From contig JAQVHQ010000004.1 in NCBI GenBank assembly GCA_028696165.1, positions 62,001-126,000 of the forward strand: 64,000 bases of DNA, read 5' to 3'. Position numbers and translations under genes: made by a program. The notes under the pieces were generated by a model, which had not been told where the DNA came from, made no database searches, and was given only the letters and a program-made list of their open reading frames with translations. Origin of the DNA: Lachnospiraceae bacterium. Lineage in GTDB: Bacteria; Bacillota; Clostridia; Lachnospirales; Lachnospiraceae. Shown here piece by piece: positions 54,701 through 64,000 of the stretch (position 1 is the stretch's first letter; every line of letters begins with the position of its first letter).

Positions 54701-57115
54701 ATGTCAGTACCATACAATCACAAAGCGATTGAACAGAAATGGCGCAAAAATTGGGAAGAAAACCCGATTAACGTAAACGATGGTAAAAAACCAAAATATT
54801 ATTGTCTGGATATGTTCCCATATCCATCAGGAAATGGACTTCATGTAGGTCACTGGAGAGGATATGTCATCTCTGATGTATGGAGCCGTTATAAATTGTT
54901 GAATGGTTATTATGTAGTTCATCCAATGGGATGGGATGCATTTGGTCTGCCTGCAGAAAATTATGCAATTAAGATGGGTACCCATCCGGCAAAATCAACT
55001 GCAGATAATATTTCTAATATCAAACGTCAGATTAATGATATCGCCGCTATCTATGACTGGGATATGGAAGTAAACACTACAGATCCGGAATTCTATAAAT
55101 GGACACAGTGGATTTTCGTAAAGATGTTTAAAGAAGGTCTCGCTTATGAGAAAGAATTTCCAATTAACTGGTGTCCTTCATGTAAGACCGGACTTGCCAA
55201 CGAGGAAGTAGTAAATGGTAAGTGTGAGCGATGCGGTACAGAAGTAACTAAGAAAAATCTTCGTCAGTGGATGTTAAAAATCACCGCATATGCAGACAGA
55301 CTTTTAGCAGATCTGGACAAATTAGACTGGCCTGAAAAGGTTAAAAAGATGCAGGCTGACTGGATTGGTAAAAGCTATGGTGCAGAAGTAGACTTCCCGG
55401 TGGAAGGTCGCGATGAAAAAATCACCGTTTACACTACCAGACCAGATACCCTTCATGGTGCAACTTTCATGGTGTTAGCTCCTGAACATGCATTAGCAGC
55501 AGGTCTTGCTACCGAAGAGACAAAAGATGCAGTAGAGAAATATATCTATGATTCTTCTATGAAATCTAATGTTGACCGTATGCAGGATAAGGAAAAAACA
55601 GGTGTGTTTACCGGAACTTATGCAGTTAATCCGTTAAATGGTGCTAAAGTACCTATTTGGTTATCTGATTATGTATTGGCAGATTATGGTACCGGTGCGA
55701 TTATGTGTGTACCTGCACATGATGACCGTGACTTTGAATTTGCAACTAAGTTTAATATTCCGATTATTCAGGTTATTGCAAAAGATGGGAAAGAAATCGA
55801 GAATATGACGGAAGCTTATACGGAAGCTGCCGGAACGATGATTAATTCCGGTGAGTGGAATGGTATGGAATCTTCCGTATTGAAGAAAGAAGCTCCTCAT
55901 ATGATTGAGAAAATGGGCATTGGTCGTGCGACTGTTAATTATAAACTGCGTGACTGGGTATTCTCAAGACAACGTTACTGGGGTGAGCCGATTCCTATTA
56001 TTCATTGTCCACACTGTGGCAATGTTCCGGTTCCGGAAGATCAGCTTCCACTGCGTCTGCCGGAAGTAGAAAGCTATGAACCAACCGGTACAGGTGAATC
56101 TCCATTAGCTGGCATCGATGAGTGGGTAAATACAACTTGTCCAGTATGTGGTGCACCTGCAAAACGAGAGACGAACACTATGCCTCAGTGGGCTGGCTCT
56201 TCATGGTATTTCCTTCGTTATGTAGACAATAAGAATACAGAAGAACTTGTTTCTAAAGAAAAAGCAGACAAATATCTGCCAGTAGATATGTATATTGGTG
56301 GTGTAGAACATGCAGTACTTCATTTGCTGTATTCACGTTTCTATACGAAGTTCTTACATGATATCGGTGTGGTTGATTTTGATGAACCATTTACCAAGCT
56401 GTTTAATCAGGGTATGATTACGGGTAAGAATGGAATCAAGATGTCTAAGTCAAAAGGAAATGTTGTATCTCCTGATGATCTGGTTAATGAATATGGATGT
56501 GATTCACTGCGTCTGTATGAACTCTTTGTAGGACCGCCGGAATTAGATGCTGAGTGGGATGACAGAGGAATTGACGGTGTATATCGTTTCCTAAAGCGTT
56601 TCTGGACATTGGCTATGGACAGCAAAGAGGCTAATGTGGCTGAGACAAAAGAAATGGTAAAACTTCGTCATAAGTTAGTTCATGATATCACACAGCGATT
56701 GGAAACATTCAGCTTAAACACAGTTATTTCCGGATTTATGGAGTATAACAATAAGTTCAATGACCTGGCTAAAAAAGAAGGCGGCATCGATAAGGAAACA
56801 ATCGAGACCTTTACCATCCTTTTAGCACCATTTGCACCTCATATTGCAGAGGAATTATGGAGTGAATATGGTCATGCAGGAACTATTTTCGCAAATCAGT
56901 GGCCTGAACATGATGAAGAGGCTATGAAAGACGATGAAATCTCTGTACCAGTACAGATTAACGGTAAGACAAAGATAGTTATCAATGTTCCGGCTGAAAT
57001 ATCCAAAGAAGATGCAATTGCAGCAGGAAAAGAAGCTATTAAAGATAAGCTGACGGGAAACATTGTGAAAGAAATCTATGTTCCGGGAAGAATTATTAAT
57101 ATTGTAATGAAATAA
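54701..57115 (+). CDS. leuS: Leucine--tRNA ligase
   Basis: An 804-residue class I synthetase charging tRNA-Leu. HVGH (48-51) is the HIGH box and KMSKSKGN (near 565-572) the KMSKS box. YAIKMGTHPAKST and the CP1 editing region (TTRPDTLHGATFMVLAPEH, YGTGAIMCVPAHDDRD) are clear. Cys pairs in CPSCKTG...CERCG form a zinc site. The ATG at 54701 follows GAGGAGG; ten open codons before it are rejected because they lie in the hairpin leader. Confidence 0.97.
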   Translation: MSVPYNHKAIEQKWRKNWEENPINVNDGKKPKYYCLDMFPYPSGNGLHVGHWRGYVISDVWSRYKLLNGYYVVHPMGWDAFGLPAENYAIKMGTHPAKSTADNISNIKRQINDIAAIYDWDMEVNTTDPEFYKWTQWIFVKMFKEGLAYEKEFPINWCPSCKTGLANEEVVNGKCERCGTEVTKKNLRQWMLKITAYADRLLADLDKLDWPEKVKKMQADWIGKSYGAEVDFPVEGRDEKITVYTTRPDTLHGATFMVLAPEHALAAGLATEETKDAVEKYIYDSSMKSNVDRMQDKEKTGVFTGTYAVNPLNGAKVPIWLSDYVLADYGTGAIMCVPAHDDRDFEFATKFNIPIIQVIAKDGKEIENMTEAYTEAAGTMINSGEWNGMESSVLKKEAPHMIEKMGIGRATVNYKLRDWVFSRQRYWGEPIPIIHCPHCGNVPVPEDQLPLRLPEVESYEPTGTGESPLAGIDEWVNTTCPVCGAPAKRETNTMPQWAGSSWYFLRYVDNKNTEELVSKEKADKYLPVDMYIGGVEHAVLHLLYSRFYTKFLHDIGVVDFDEPFTKLFNQGMITGKNGIKMSKSKGNVVSPDDLVNEYGCDSLRLYELFVGPPELDAEWDDRGIDGVYRFLKRFWTLAMDSKEANVAETKEMVKLRHKLVHDITQRLETFSLNTVISGFMEYNNKFNDLAKKEGGIDKETIETFTILLAPFAPHIAEELWSEYGHAGTIFANQWPEHDEEAMKDDEISVPVQINGKTKIVINVPAEISKEDAIAAGKEAIKDKLTGNIVKEIYVPGRIINIVMK

Positions 57116-57121
57116 AATTAT

Positions 57122-57172
57122 AAAGCCCCTCGTATGAATATGTATCAGGCATTTCATAGAGGGGTTTCTTGC
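57122..57172 (+). terminator. Terminator after leuS
   Basis: AAGCCCCTC (57122-57130) pairs with GAGGGGTTT across a long loop, followed by CTTG. The T tract is short. Confidence 0.6.
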
Positions 57173-57297
57173 AAAATCAGGTATTTGTTTTAAAAAAAAA
57201 TAAAGTTTTCCAAGCTTTTTTTAATTATAAAAATTGGTACAGCAAATTATCTAAATTGTATATTAAATTACAACAAAAAAAGTAGGAGAAAAGTTAC

Positions 57298-57396
57298 ATG
57301 ACCGTTTTTGTCGCAATTTTACTAGTTTTTATCAGTATTGCATGTTCATTTTTGACAGCTTTGCTCATTAAAAAGATGTTTGAAGGTCGAAAATAG
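57298..57396 (+). CDS. Small single-span membrane protein (32 residues)
   Basis: A 32-residue ORF, ATG to TAG, preceded by GTAGGAG with 10 bases spacing. Residues 3-24 (VFVAILLVFISIACSFLTALL) are one hydrophobic span followed by the basic tail KKMFEGRK. It sits alone between the leuS terminator and the atp operon promoter in a 430-base gap. It is too short for AtpI. The good ribosome site and clean TM-plus-basic-tail design support translation. Function unknown; linkage to ATP synthase is only positional. Confidence 0.55.
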   Translation: MTVFVAILLVFISIACSFLTALLIKKMFEGRK

Positions 57397-57461
57397 GACA
57401 TAGGCTTATAAAAATAGAGAATTTTAGCATTGTTTCTTGTAAAAATATGTCAAAATGAAAA

Positions 57462-57490
57462 TTGACAAAAATTTAGCAAAGAAGTAAACT
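57462..57490 (+). promoter_or_regulatory. Promoter of the atp operon
   Basis: TTGACA at 57462-57467, a 17-base spacer and TAAACT at 57485-57490, 60 bases before atpB. Confidence 0.72.
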
Positions 57491-57549
57491 ATGAACAAGT
57501 ATTTCGTTCAGAAAATGGAAATACCGATCATGTTGAAAGGAGGGGAAAC

Positions 57550-58227
57550 ATGGGAAATATTGCAGAAGAACTCACGGAAAGTTTAGGCAGTAAAGAGGTA
57601 TTTACGATTGGCAGTATTTCTATTAATGAGGCAGTTGTCGTTACCTGGATTATTATGGCAGTTATCTTAATCCTTTGTATTGTTCTGACAAAAAATCTGA
57701 AAATAAAGGATGTAGGAAAACGACAGGCATTTTTGGAATTTGGTTATCAATGGGCACTGGATTTCTTTGATGGACTCGTAGGTAAAAATGGTCGGCCATT
57801 TATTCCGTATCTAATTACCGTGTTAATCTATCTTGGTTTTGCAAACATCATAGGATTGTTTGGGTTTGCTCCGCCTACCAAAGATTTGAATGTTACTGCC
57901 GGACTGGCAATCGCAAGTATTATCGTTGTGGAGTATGCCGGGATTAAGCATCGAGGCTTTAAAGGCTGGATGAAGAGTTTCACAGAGCCAGTGGCAATTA
58001 TTACGCCGCTTAATATTCTGGAAATTTTCATCAGACCGCTATCATTATGTATGCGACTTTTTGGTAACATGTTAGGAGGATATATCATTTTAAAATTAGT
58101 GGAAGCTGTAGCTCCGGTTATTATACCGCTGCCGCTGAACTTCTATTTTGATATATTCGATGGTTTACTACAGGCATATGTATTTGCATTTTTGACATCA
58201 TTGTATATCAGTGAAGCAGTAGAGTAA
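57550..58227 (+). CDS. atpB: ATP synthase subunit a
   Basis: The 225-residue membrane subunit with the two half-channels for the coupling ion. The essential arginine is in the helix EIFIRPLSLCMRLFGNMLGGYIIL (second Arg, MRLFGNM). PTKDLNVTAGLAIASI is the usual loop. Five or six membrane helices. AAAGGAGGGG precedes the ATG. First gene of atpBEFHAGDC. No atpI precedes it. Confidence 0.96.
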   Translation: MGNIAEELTESLGSKEVFTIGSISINEAVVVTWIIMAVILILCIVLTKNLKIKDVGKRQAFLEFGYQWALDFFDGLVGKNGRPFIPYLITVLIYLGFANIIGLFGFAPPTKDLNVTAGLAIASIIVVEYAGIKHRGFKGWMKSFTEPVAIITPLNILEIFIRPLSLCMRLFGNMLGGYIILKLVEAVAPVIIPLPLNFYFDIFDGLLQAYVFAFLTSLYISEAVE

Positions 58228-58280
58228 AAGAAAAATTAATAAGCAAAAGAAAAATTATATGTGAAAAGGAGAACAAAATT

Positions 58281-58508
58281 ATGACAGGAAGTATTATTGC
58301 AATTGGAGCAGCTATCGCAGCATTAACAGGTATCGGAGCAGGTGTAGGTATTGGACTGGCAACAGCAAAAGCATGTGACGCTGTAGCAAGACAGCCGGAA
58401 GCAGATGGAAAAATCCGTACAACATTAATTTTAGGTTGTGCACTGGCAGAGGCAACTGCTATCTATGGTTTGATCATTGGATTACTGATTATCTTTATGG
58501 TAAAATAG
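58281..58508 (+). CDS. atpE: ATP synthase subunit c
   Basis: A 75-residue hairpin of two membrane helices forming the rotor ring. The loop is ARQPEADGKI (36-45) and the ion-binding carboxylate is Glu57 in ALAEATAIYG. In Na+-type c subunits Gln and Ser assist this site (GVGQG and AES). Here those positions are Ile24 and Ala58, so a proton-coupled ring is more likely (inference from family knowledge). Strong AAAGGAG site. Confidence 0.96.
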   Translation: MTGSIIAIGAAIAALTGIGAGVGIGLATAKACDAVARQPEADGKIRTTLILGCALAEATAIYGLIIGLLIIFMVK

Positions 58509-58564
58509 ATCATCTTTATATTCTATAAGAACATAATAAATTTAGAGAAAGGTGGTTTTAAAGA

Positions 58565-59065
58565 GTGTTAAAACTAGATTGGAACCTTCTCTTTACCATA
58601 ATTAACCTGGTTGTTCTGTATTTTTTGCTTCGCAAATTTCTTATTAAACCAATTTCAGGAATCATAGAAAAAAGACAGTCTATGATTAATGGCGGATTAA
58701 AAGAAGCGGATAAAGCAAAAGAAGAAGCTTCAAAACTGAAGACGCAGTATGAAAACTCCCTGCAGACAGCAACACAAGAGTCTGCTGAGATTTTGGAAGA
58801 TGCAAGAAAGAAAGCATCGGAAGAAAAAGAGTTGATTATCAAAGCAGCTAATGAACAGGCAGCTAAGATAAAACAGACAGCAAAAGACAATATGGAAACA
58901 GAAAGAGAAAATACACGCAAACAGTTAGAAACAGAGATTGCCAGTTTGGCCATGGCTGCGGCTACGAAAATTGTTCTGGAAGGCGCTTCCAAAGAAACCA
59001 ATCAGGCAATGTACAATCAGTTTCTGGAAAAAGTAGGTGGCGCAAATGGCAGCAGCAATCATTAG
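58565..59065 (+). CDS. atpF: ATP synthase subunit b
   Basis: The 166-residue peripheral stalk subunit: one N-terminal membrane helix (LLFTIINLVVLYFLLRKFLIKPI) and a long charged coiled coil rich in Ala, Lys and Glu. It starts at GTG with AAAGGTGG upstream. Its 3' end overlaps atpH by 20 bases, suggesting translational coupling. Confidence 0.95.
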   Translation: MLKLDWNLLFTIINLVVLYFLLRKFLIKPISGIIEKRQSMINGGLKEADKAKEEASKLKTQYENSLQTATQESAEILEDARKKASEEKELIIKAANEQAAKIKQTAKDNMETERENTRKQLETEIASLAMAAATKIVLEGASKETNQAMYNQFLEKVGGANGSSNH

Positions 59066-59552
59066 AAATTATGCGCAGGTGTTATATGAGCTGTCGATTC
59101 CTGAAGAGGATATTAAGACTTCTCAAAGACTATTGGCAGAAAATCCTGCACTGTGTCAGGTATTAAATCATCCGGTACTGGATGAGAAGAAAAAGTGTCA
59201 GGTAGTAGACCGCATATTTCCAGAAAGTATGCAAAACTTCATGAAGGTTGTATGTAAGAACCAAAGAACGTTGCTGCTTTTACAGATGTTTGAAGAATAC
59301 ACTGTATATCGCAATCAGAGGGAAGGCATCCTTGAGGCTACACTGCGCTTCGTGGATGCACCGGATGAGAAACAAGAGCAGAATATGTGTGATTTCTTGA
59401 AAAAAGAATATCATGTAAAAAGTATTCTATTAAAAAAAGAGCAGGACACTGATTTGATTGGTGGATTCATACTCCAGGTAGGCAATTATGAATACGACTG
59501 GAGCTTGAAGGGACGTATTACCAGATTAGAACAAAAAATAACCGGGAGGTGA
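59046..59552 (+). CDS. atpH: ATP synthase subunit delta
   Basis: A 168-residue F1 subunit linking the stalk to the alpha3-beta3 head. [13 protein letters not shown] at the N-terminus, [19 protein letters not shown] in the middle and [32 protein letters not shown] at the C-terminus match the OSCP/delta family. The ATG at 59046 follows AGGTGG and overlaps atpF. A GTG three codons earlier is less likely. The stop overlaps the ribosome site of atpA. Confidence 0.94.
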   Translation: MAAAIIRNYAQVLYELSIPEEDIKTSQRLLAENPALCQVLNHPVLDEKKKCQVVDRIFPESMQNFMKVVCKNQRTLLLLQMFEEYTVYRNQREGILEATLRFVDAPDEKQEQNMCDFLKKEYHVKSILLKKEQDTDLIGGFILQVGNYEYDWSLKGRITRLEQKITGR

Positions 59553-59557
59553 ACCGT

Positions 59558-61066
59558 GTGAGTTCAATCAATTCAGATGAGATTATTTCTATTCTGAAAG
59601 AAGAAATAGAAAATTTTGATAATATATGTAAAAATGGCGAATATGGCAGGGTTGTATCTGTAGGTGATGGTATTGCAACTATCTACGGATTGGATCATGT
59701 TATGTACGGTGAGATCGTTATCTTCGAGAATGGTGTGAAAGGTATGGTACAGGATATCAGCCGTGACAGCATCGGTGTCATCATATTTGGTCATGATACC
59801 GGACTAAAAGAAGGTACAAAAGTTACACGTACAGAAAGAAAAGCAGGTATACCAGTTGGTTCTGCATTTATTGGCCGTGTAGTAGATGCTTTGGGTGCTC
59901 CTATCGATGGATTAGGAGAAATTGCTTCAGAGGATTATCGTCCTGTAGAGCAGCCTGCACCAGGCATCGTTGACCGTAAATCGGTTAATCAGCCTATGGA
60001 GACAGGAATCCTGTCTATTGATGCTATGTTCCCTATTGGACGTGGACAGCGTGAATTAATTATCGGGGATAGACAGACCGGTAAAACTTCCATTGCTATT
60101 GATACGATTTTAAATCAGAAAGGCAAAGATGTTATCTGTATCTATGTAGCAGTTGGACAGAAAGCTTCTACTGTTGCCAAAGTAGTTTCTACATTAAAGA
60201 AAAATGATGCTATGGATTATTCCATCGTGTTTTCGGCAACAGCCAGTGACTGTGCACCACTTCAGTATATCGTACCTTATGCAGGAACTGCTATGGCAGA
60301 GTTCTTTATGCACCAGGGAAAAGATGTATTAATTGTATATGATGATTTATCTAAGCATGCAGTAGCATATCGTGCATTATCATTACTGTTGGGACGTTCT
60401 CCTGGACGTGAAGCATATCCTGGAGATGTATTCTATCTGCATTCAAGATTGTTAGAGCGTTCAAGTAAGTTAAGCGATGCTTTAGGCGGAGGATCAATTA
60501 CTGCATTGCCTATTATTGAAACTCAGGCAGGCGATGTATCTGCATACATTCCAACGAATGTTATCTCCATTACAGATGGACAGATTTTTTTGGAAAGTGA
60601 TTTATTCTTTGCAGGTATGCGTCCGGCAGTAAACGTTGGTTTATCTGTATCCCGTGTAGGAGGAGCAGCACAGGCGAAAGCTATGAAGAAGGCTTCTGGA
60701 AGTATTCGTATCGATTTGGCGCAGTACCGTGAGATGGAAGTCTTTACACAGTTTAGCTCTGATTTGGATGATAGTACGAAAGAGCAGTTACAGTATGGAA
60801 GTGGTTTGATGGAATTGTTAAAACAGCCATTATGTAATCCACTGTCTTTACACGATAAAGTTATTACATTGGTAGTTGCAACTCACAAGTTATTATTAGA
60901 TGTTGCAAAAACTGATATAAAGAAGTTTCAGGGCGAGATGCTTGACTATTTTAATATGCATCACAGTGAAATTGGAAATGAAATTGAAGAGAAGCGAGAT
61001 CTTGATGATGAGCTGATTGGAAAGATTATCTCAGCAGCTGAGGAATTTAAAAAGAGCAGGTGTTAA
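59558..61066 (+). CDS. atpA: ATP synthase subunit alpha
   Basis: A 502-residue non-catalytic nucleotide-binding subunit. Walker A is GDRQTGKTS near residue 170. [41 protein letters not shown] and the ATP synthase signature [17 protein letters not shown] are clear. The GTG at 59558 lies 6 bases after GGGAGG; an in-frame GTG at 59549 overlaps that site and is rejected. Confidence 0.97.
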   Translation: MSSINSDEIISILKEEIENFDNICKNGEYGRVVSVGDGIATIYGLDHVMYGEIVIFENGVKGMVQDISRDSIGVIIFGHDTGLKEGTKVTRTERKAGIPVGSAFIGRVVDALGAPIDGLGEIASEDYRPVEQPAPGIVDRKSVNQPMETGILSIDAMFPIGRGQRELIIGDRQTGKTSIAIDTILNQKGKDVICIYVAVGQKASTVAKVVSTLKKNDAMDYSIVFSATASDCAPLQYIVPYAGTAMAEFFMHQGKDVLIVYDDLSKHAVAYRALSLLLGRSPGREAYPGDVFYLHSRLLERSSKLSDALGGGSITALPIIETQAGDVSAYIPTNVISITDGQIFLESDLFFAGMRPAVNVGLSVSRVGGAAQAKAMKKASGSIRIDLAQYREMEVFTQFSSDLDDSTKEQLQYGSGLMELLKQPLCNPLSLHDKVITLVVATHKLLLDVAKTDIKKFQGEMLDYFNMHHSEIGNEIEEKRDLDDELIGKIISAAEEFKKSRC

Positions 61067-61069
61067 TTT

Positions 61070-61963
61070 ATGGCAAATATGAAGGAAATACAGACACGTA
61101 TTAACAGTGTCAAAGACACCATGAAGATTACCAATGCCATGTATATGATTTCCTCTTCTAAAATGAAACAGGCACGCACGAAACTTGATCAGACGGAGCC
61201 TTATTTCTATGCAATGCAAGGTGAAATCTCAAGAATTCTGCGTCATGTGCCGGAATTAGATAATAAATATTTCGACAAGCGTGACCAAATTCCGAAAGAG
61301 GAAAGAAAAATTGGTACTTTTGTGGTTACAGCAGATAAAGGTATGGCAGGAGCTTACAATCATAACATTATAAAACTGTCAGAAGAACTTCTAAAAGAAC
61401 CTGGTCATCATAAACTTTTTGTTGCAGGTGAACTGGGAAGACATTATTTTGAGAAGCATCATGTATCTATTTCCACGCATTTTCAGTATACGATTCAGAA
61501 ACCTACTATGAACCGTGCCCGTCATATTACGGGAAAGTTGTTGGAACGATTTATCAGTGGTGATCTGGATGAAGTATATATGATTTATACCAGAATGGAA
61601 AACAGCATGTCTGCAGTGGCTGAAAAAATTAAACTTTTACCGTTGGAAACACATGCTTTTGATGTGGCGAAGCTTCCCATCACCGTCCGTCAGGAAAGCC
61701 TGGATCTTTATCCATCGGCAGCAGATGTCATGAACAGTATCGTACCGAATTATATAATTGGTATGGTATATGGTGGTCTTGTTGAATCTTTCTGCAGTGA
61801 GCAAAATGCACGTATGATGGCTATGCAAAGTGCTACAGACAGTGCAAAAGACATTATAAAGGATTTATCTATTGCATATAACCGTGCCAGACAGGCTGCA
61901 ATTACTCAGGAACTAACAGAGGTAATCAGCGGTGCAAATGCGCAAAAGAATAAAAGGAAGTGA
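61070..61963 (+). CDS. atpG: ATP synthase subunit gamma
   Basis: The 297-residue central rotor shaft. The N-terminal helix KEIQTRINSVKDTMKITNAMYMISSSKMKQA and C-terminal helix MMAMQSATDSAKDIIKDLSIAYNRARQAAITQELTEVISGA are the family hallmarks. It starts 3 bases after the atpA stop with GCAGGTG as ribosome site. Confidence 0.96.
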   Translation: MANMKEIQTRINSVKDTMKITNAMYMISSSKMKQARTKLDQTEPYFYAMQGEISRILRHVPELDNKYFDKRDQIPKEERKIGTFVVTADKGMAGAYNHNIIKLSEELLKEPGHHKLFVAGELGRHYFEKHHVSISTHFQYTIQKPTMNRARHITGKLLERFISGDLDEVYMIYTRMENSMSAVAEKIKLLPLETHAFDVAKLPITVRQESLDLYPSAADVMNSIVPNYIIGMVYGGLVESFCSEQNARMMAMQSATDSAKDIIKDLSIAYNRARQAAITQELTEVISGANAQKNKRK

Positions 61964-61969
61964 GAATAG

Positions 61970-63382
<1,413 letters not shown>

Positions 63383-63388
63383 TCGCGT

Positions 63389-63805
63389 ATGGATGGTTTT
63401 AGTTTGAAAATTATTGCAAGCAATGGGGTATTCTTTGATGGAAGAGCTAAGGATTTGATTTTCCATGCTTCGGATGGTAGATTTGAGATTTTGCCTCATC
63501 ATGAGAATATGGTTATTGCTGTGGAGATTGGTGATGCGAAGTATTTGGATCTGGATGGAAACTGGGTTGAGTTTTTGACCAGCCGTGGGTTTGCTGAGGT
63601 TTTGAATAATCGTATTACTATGATTGTGAATAGTGCGGAACGTCCGGAGGATATTGATATGCGACGGGCGGAAGAGGCTAAGGAGAGGGCTGAGGAGAAA
63701 CTGCTTCATCAGCAGAGTCGGCAGGAGTATGTGCAGACGCAGGCTTCTTTGGCCAGGGCTATGTCACGGTTGAAGTTTAATCAAGGGAAGAAGTTTAATA
63801 TTTAA
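63389..63805 (+). CDS. atpC: ATP synthase subunit epsilon
   Basis: A 138-residue subunit that regulates rotation. The N-terminal beta-sandwich (FSLKIIASNGVFFDGRAKDLIFHASDGRFEILPHHENMVIAVE) is followed by a helical hairpin (DIDMRRAEEAKERAEEKL). AAGGAG precedes the ATG. It is the last atp gene, followed within 60 bases by a large palindrome that may act as terminator. Confidence 0.94.
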   Translation: MDGFSLKIIASNGVFFDGRAKDLIFHASDGRFEILPHHENMVIAVEIGDAKYLDLDGNWVEFLTSRGFAEVLNNRITMIVNSAERPEDIDMRRAEEAKERAEEKLLHQQSRQEYVQTQASLARAMSRLKFNQGKKFNI

Positions 63806-63865
63806 GGTGGTGGAAGGGGGACGGCACTGAAAAAACGCCGCACCAGTTCCTTCCAGCCGCCTGCA

Positions 63866-64000
63866 GGAAAACCGCAGAGTTTTGTAGAGGCTTTGGGGTG
63901 CAAGTTCGACTAGGAAAAAGAGAATCAACAATCATCGATTCTCTTTTTCCAAGTCTCTCTAGCACCCCGTCGCTGATTCTACAAAACTCTGCGGTTTTCC
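63866..64000. repeat. Large palindrome after atpC, reaching the window edge
   Basis: GGAAAACCGCAGAGTTTTG plus TAGA (63866-63888) pairs perfectly with 63978-64000. Inside, GGGGTGC (63895-63901) pairs with GCACCCC (63962-63968). The tip is GGAAAAAGAGAATC (63913-63926) with GATTCTCTTTTTCC (63937-63950). Sequence before it (CGCCGCACCAGTTCC) could pair beyond the window, so the element may be incomplete. Confidence 0.82.

Overview
The window looks like chromosome of a low-GC Gram-positive anaerobe, most likely a Lachnospiraceae member (class Clostridia). This rests on gene content, not on a phylogenetic marker. Supporting signs are strong AGGAGG-type ribosome sites, T-box leaders, DUF6062, DUF4190 and DUF4358 proteins, the NifU/IscU-like plus GGGtGRT gene pair, the long LeuA, and an eight-gene F-ATPase operon. 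No prophage, transposase gene, CRISPR array or rRNA was found.

Layout. 1-9.3 kb: a PSD-like/QueH fusion cut by the window edge, argH, asd behind a structured leader, a DUF6062 protein, a formate/nitrite-type channel, topB and a left-handed beta-helix protein. 9.4-17.3 kb: a 53-bp tandem array against the 3' end of a traX-like gene, an ABM monooxygenase, the Fe-S scaffold/GGGtGRT pair, and a four-gene envelope O-acylation cassette (SGNH, DUF4358, MBOAT, DHHW). 17.3-31.8 kb: ilvN-DUF4190-leuC-leuD, a YczE-type membrane protein, a hybrid histidine kinase, tRNA-Pro(GGG), an SPFH/zinc-ribbon/TPM operon, then T-box-leuA and thrC. 32-41 kb: dgt, pckA, a probable 6S RNA, galM, yihY, ogt, and hxlR divergent from a PPOX-type flavoprotein. 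41-52.5 kb: T-box-pheS-pheT, a histidine phosphatase, queA, the aroF-tyrA-aroA operon on the minus strand, and a divergent EF-G paralogue. 53-64 kb: an unassigned membrane protein, leuS behind a short attenuator-like hairpin, a 32-residue membrane peptide, and atpBEFHAGDC.

The genes are mainly core anabolism (Arg, Asp family, Leu, aromatic amino acids), the matching tRNA synthetases, queuosine modification (QueA makes epoxyqueuosine and QueH reduces it) and energy metabolism (Pck, F-ATPase). Leu and Phe genes are under tRNA-sensing T-boxes.

The most unusual content is non-coding. (i) Three related nested-palindrome elements (about 23.85, 37.84 and 40.67 kb) share a conserved two-hairpin core, while their long stems differ in sequence but keep pairing. 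(ii) Two 53-bp tandem arrays 28 kb apart share one skeleton (12 conserved, 17 array-specific, 10 conserved, 14 array-specific bases). The larger array lies inside one nested-palindrome element, between its inner and outer right arms. (iii) Two further large palindromes follow the EF-G and atpC genes. I do not recognise these as a described family. Structural conservation with covarying stems makes them the best candidate here for an undescribed mobile or RNA/ssDNA-structure system.
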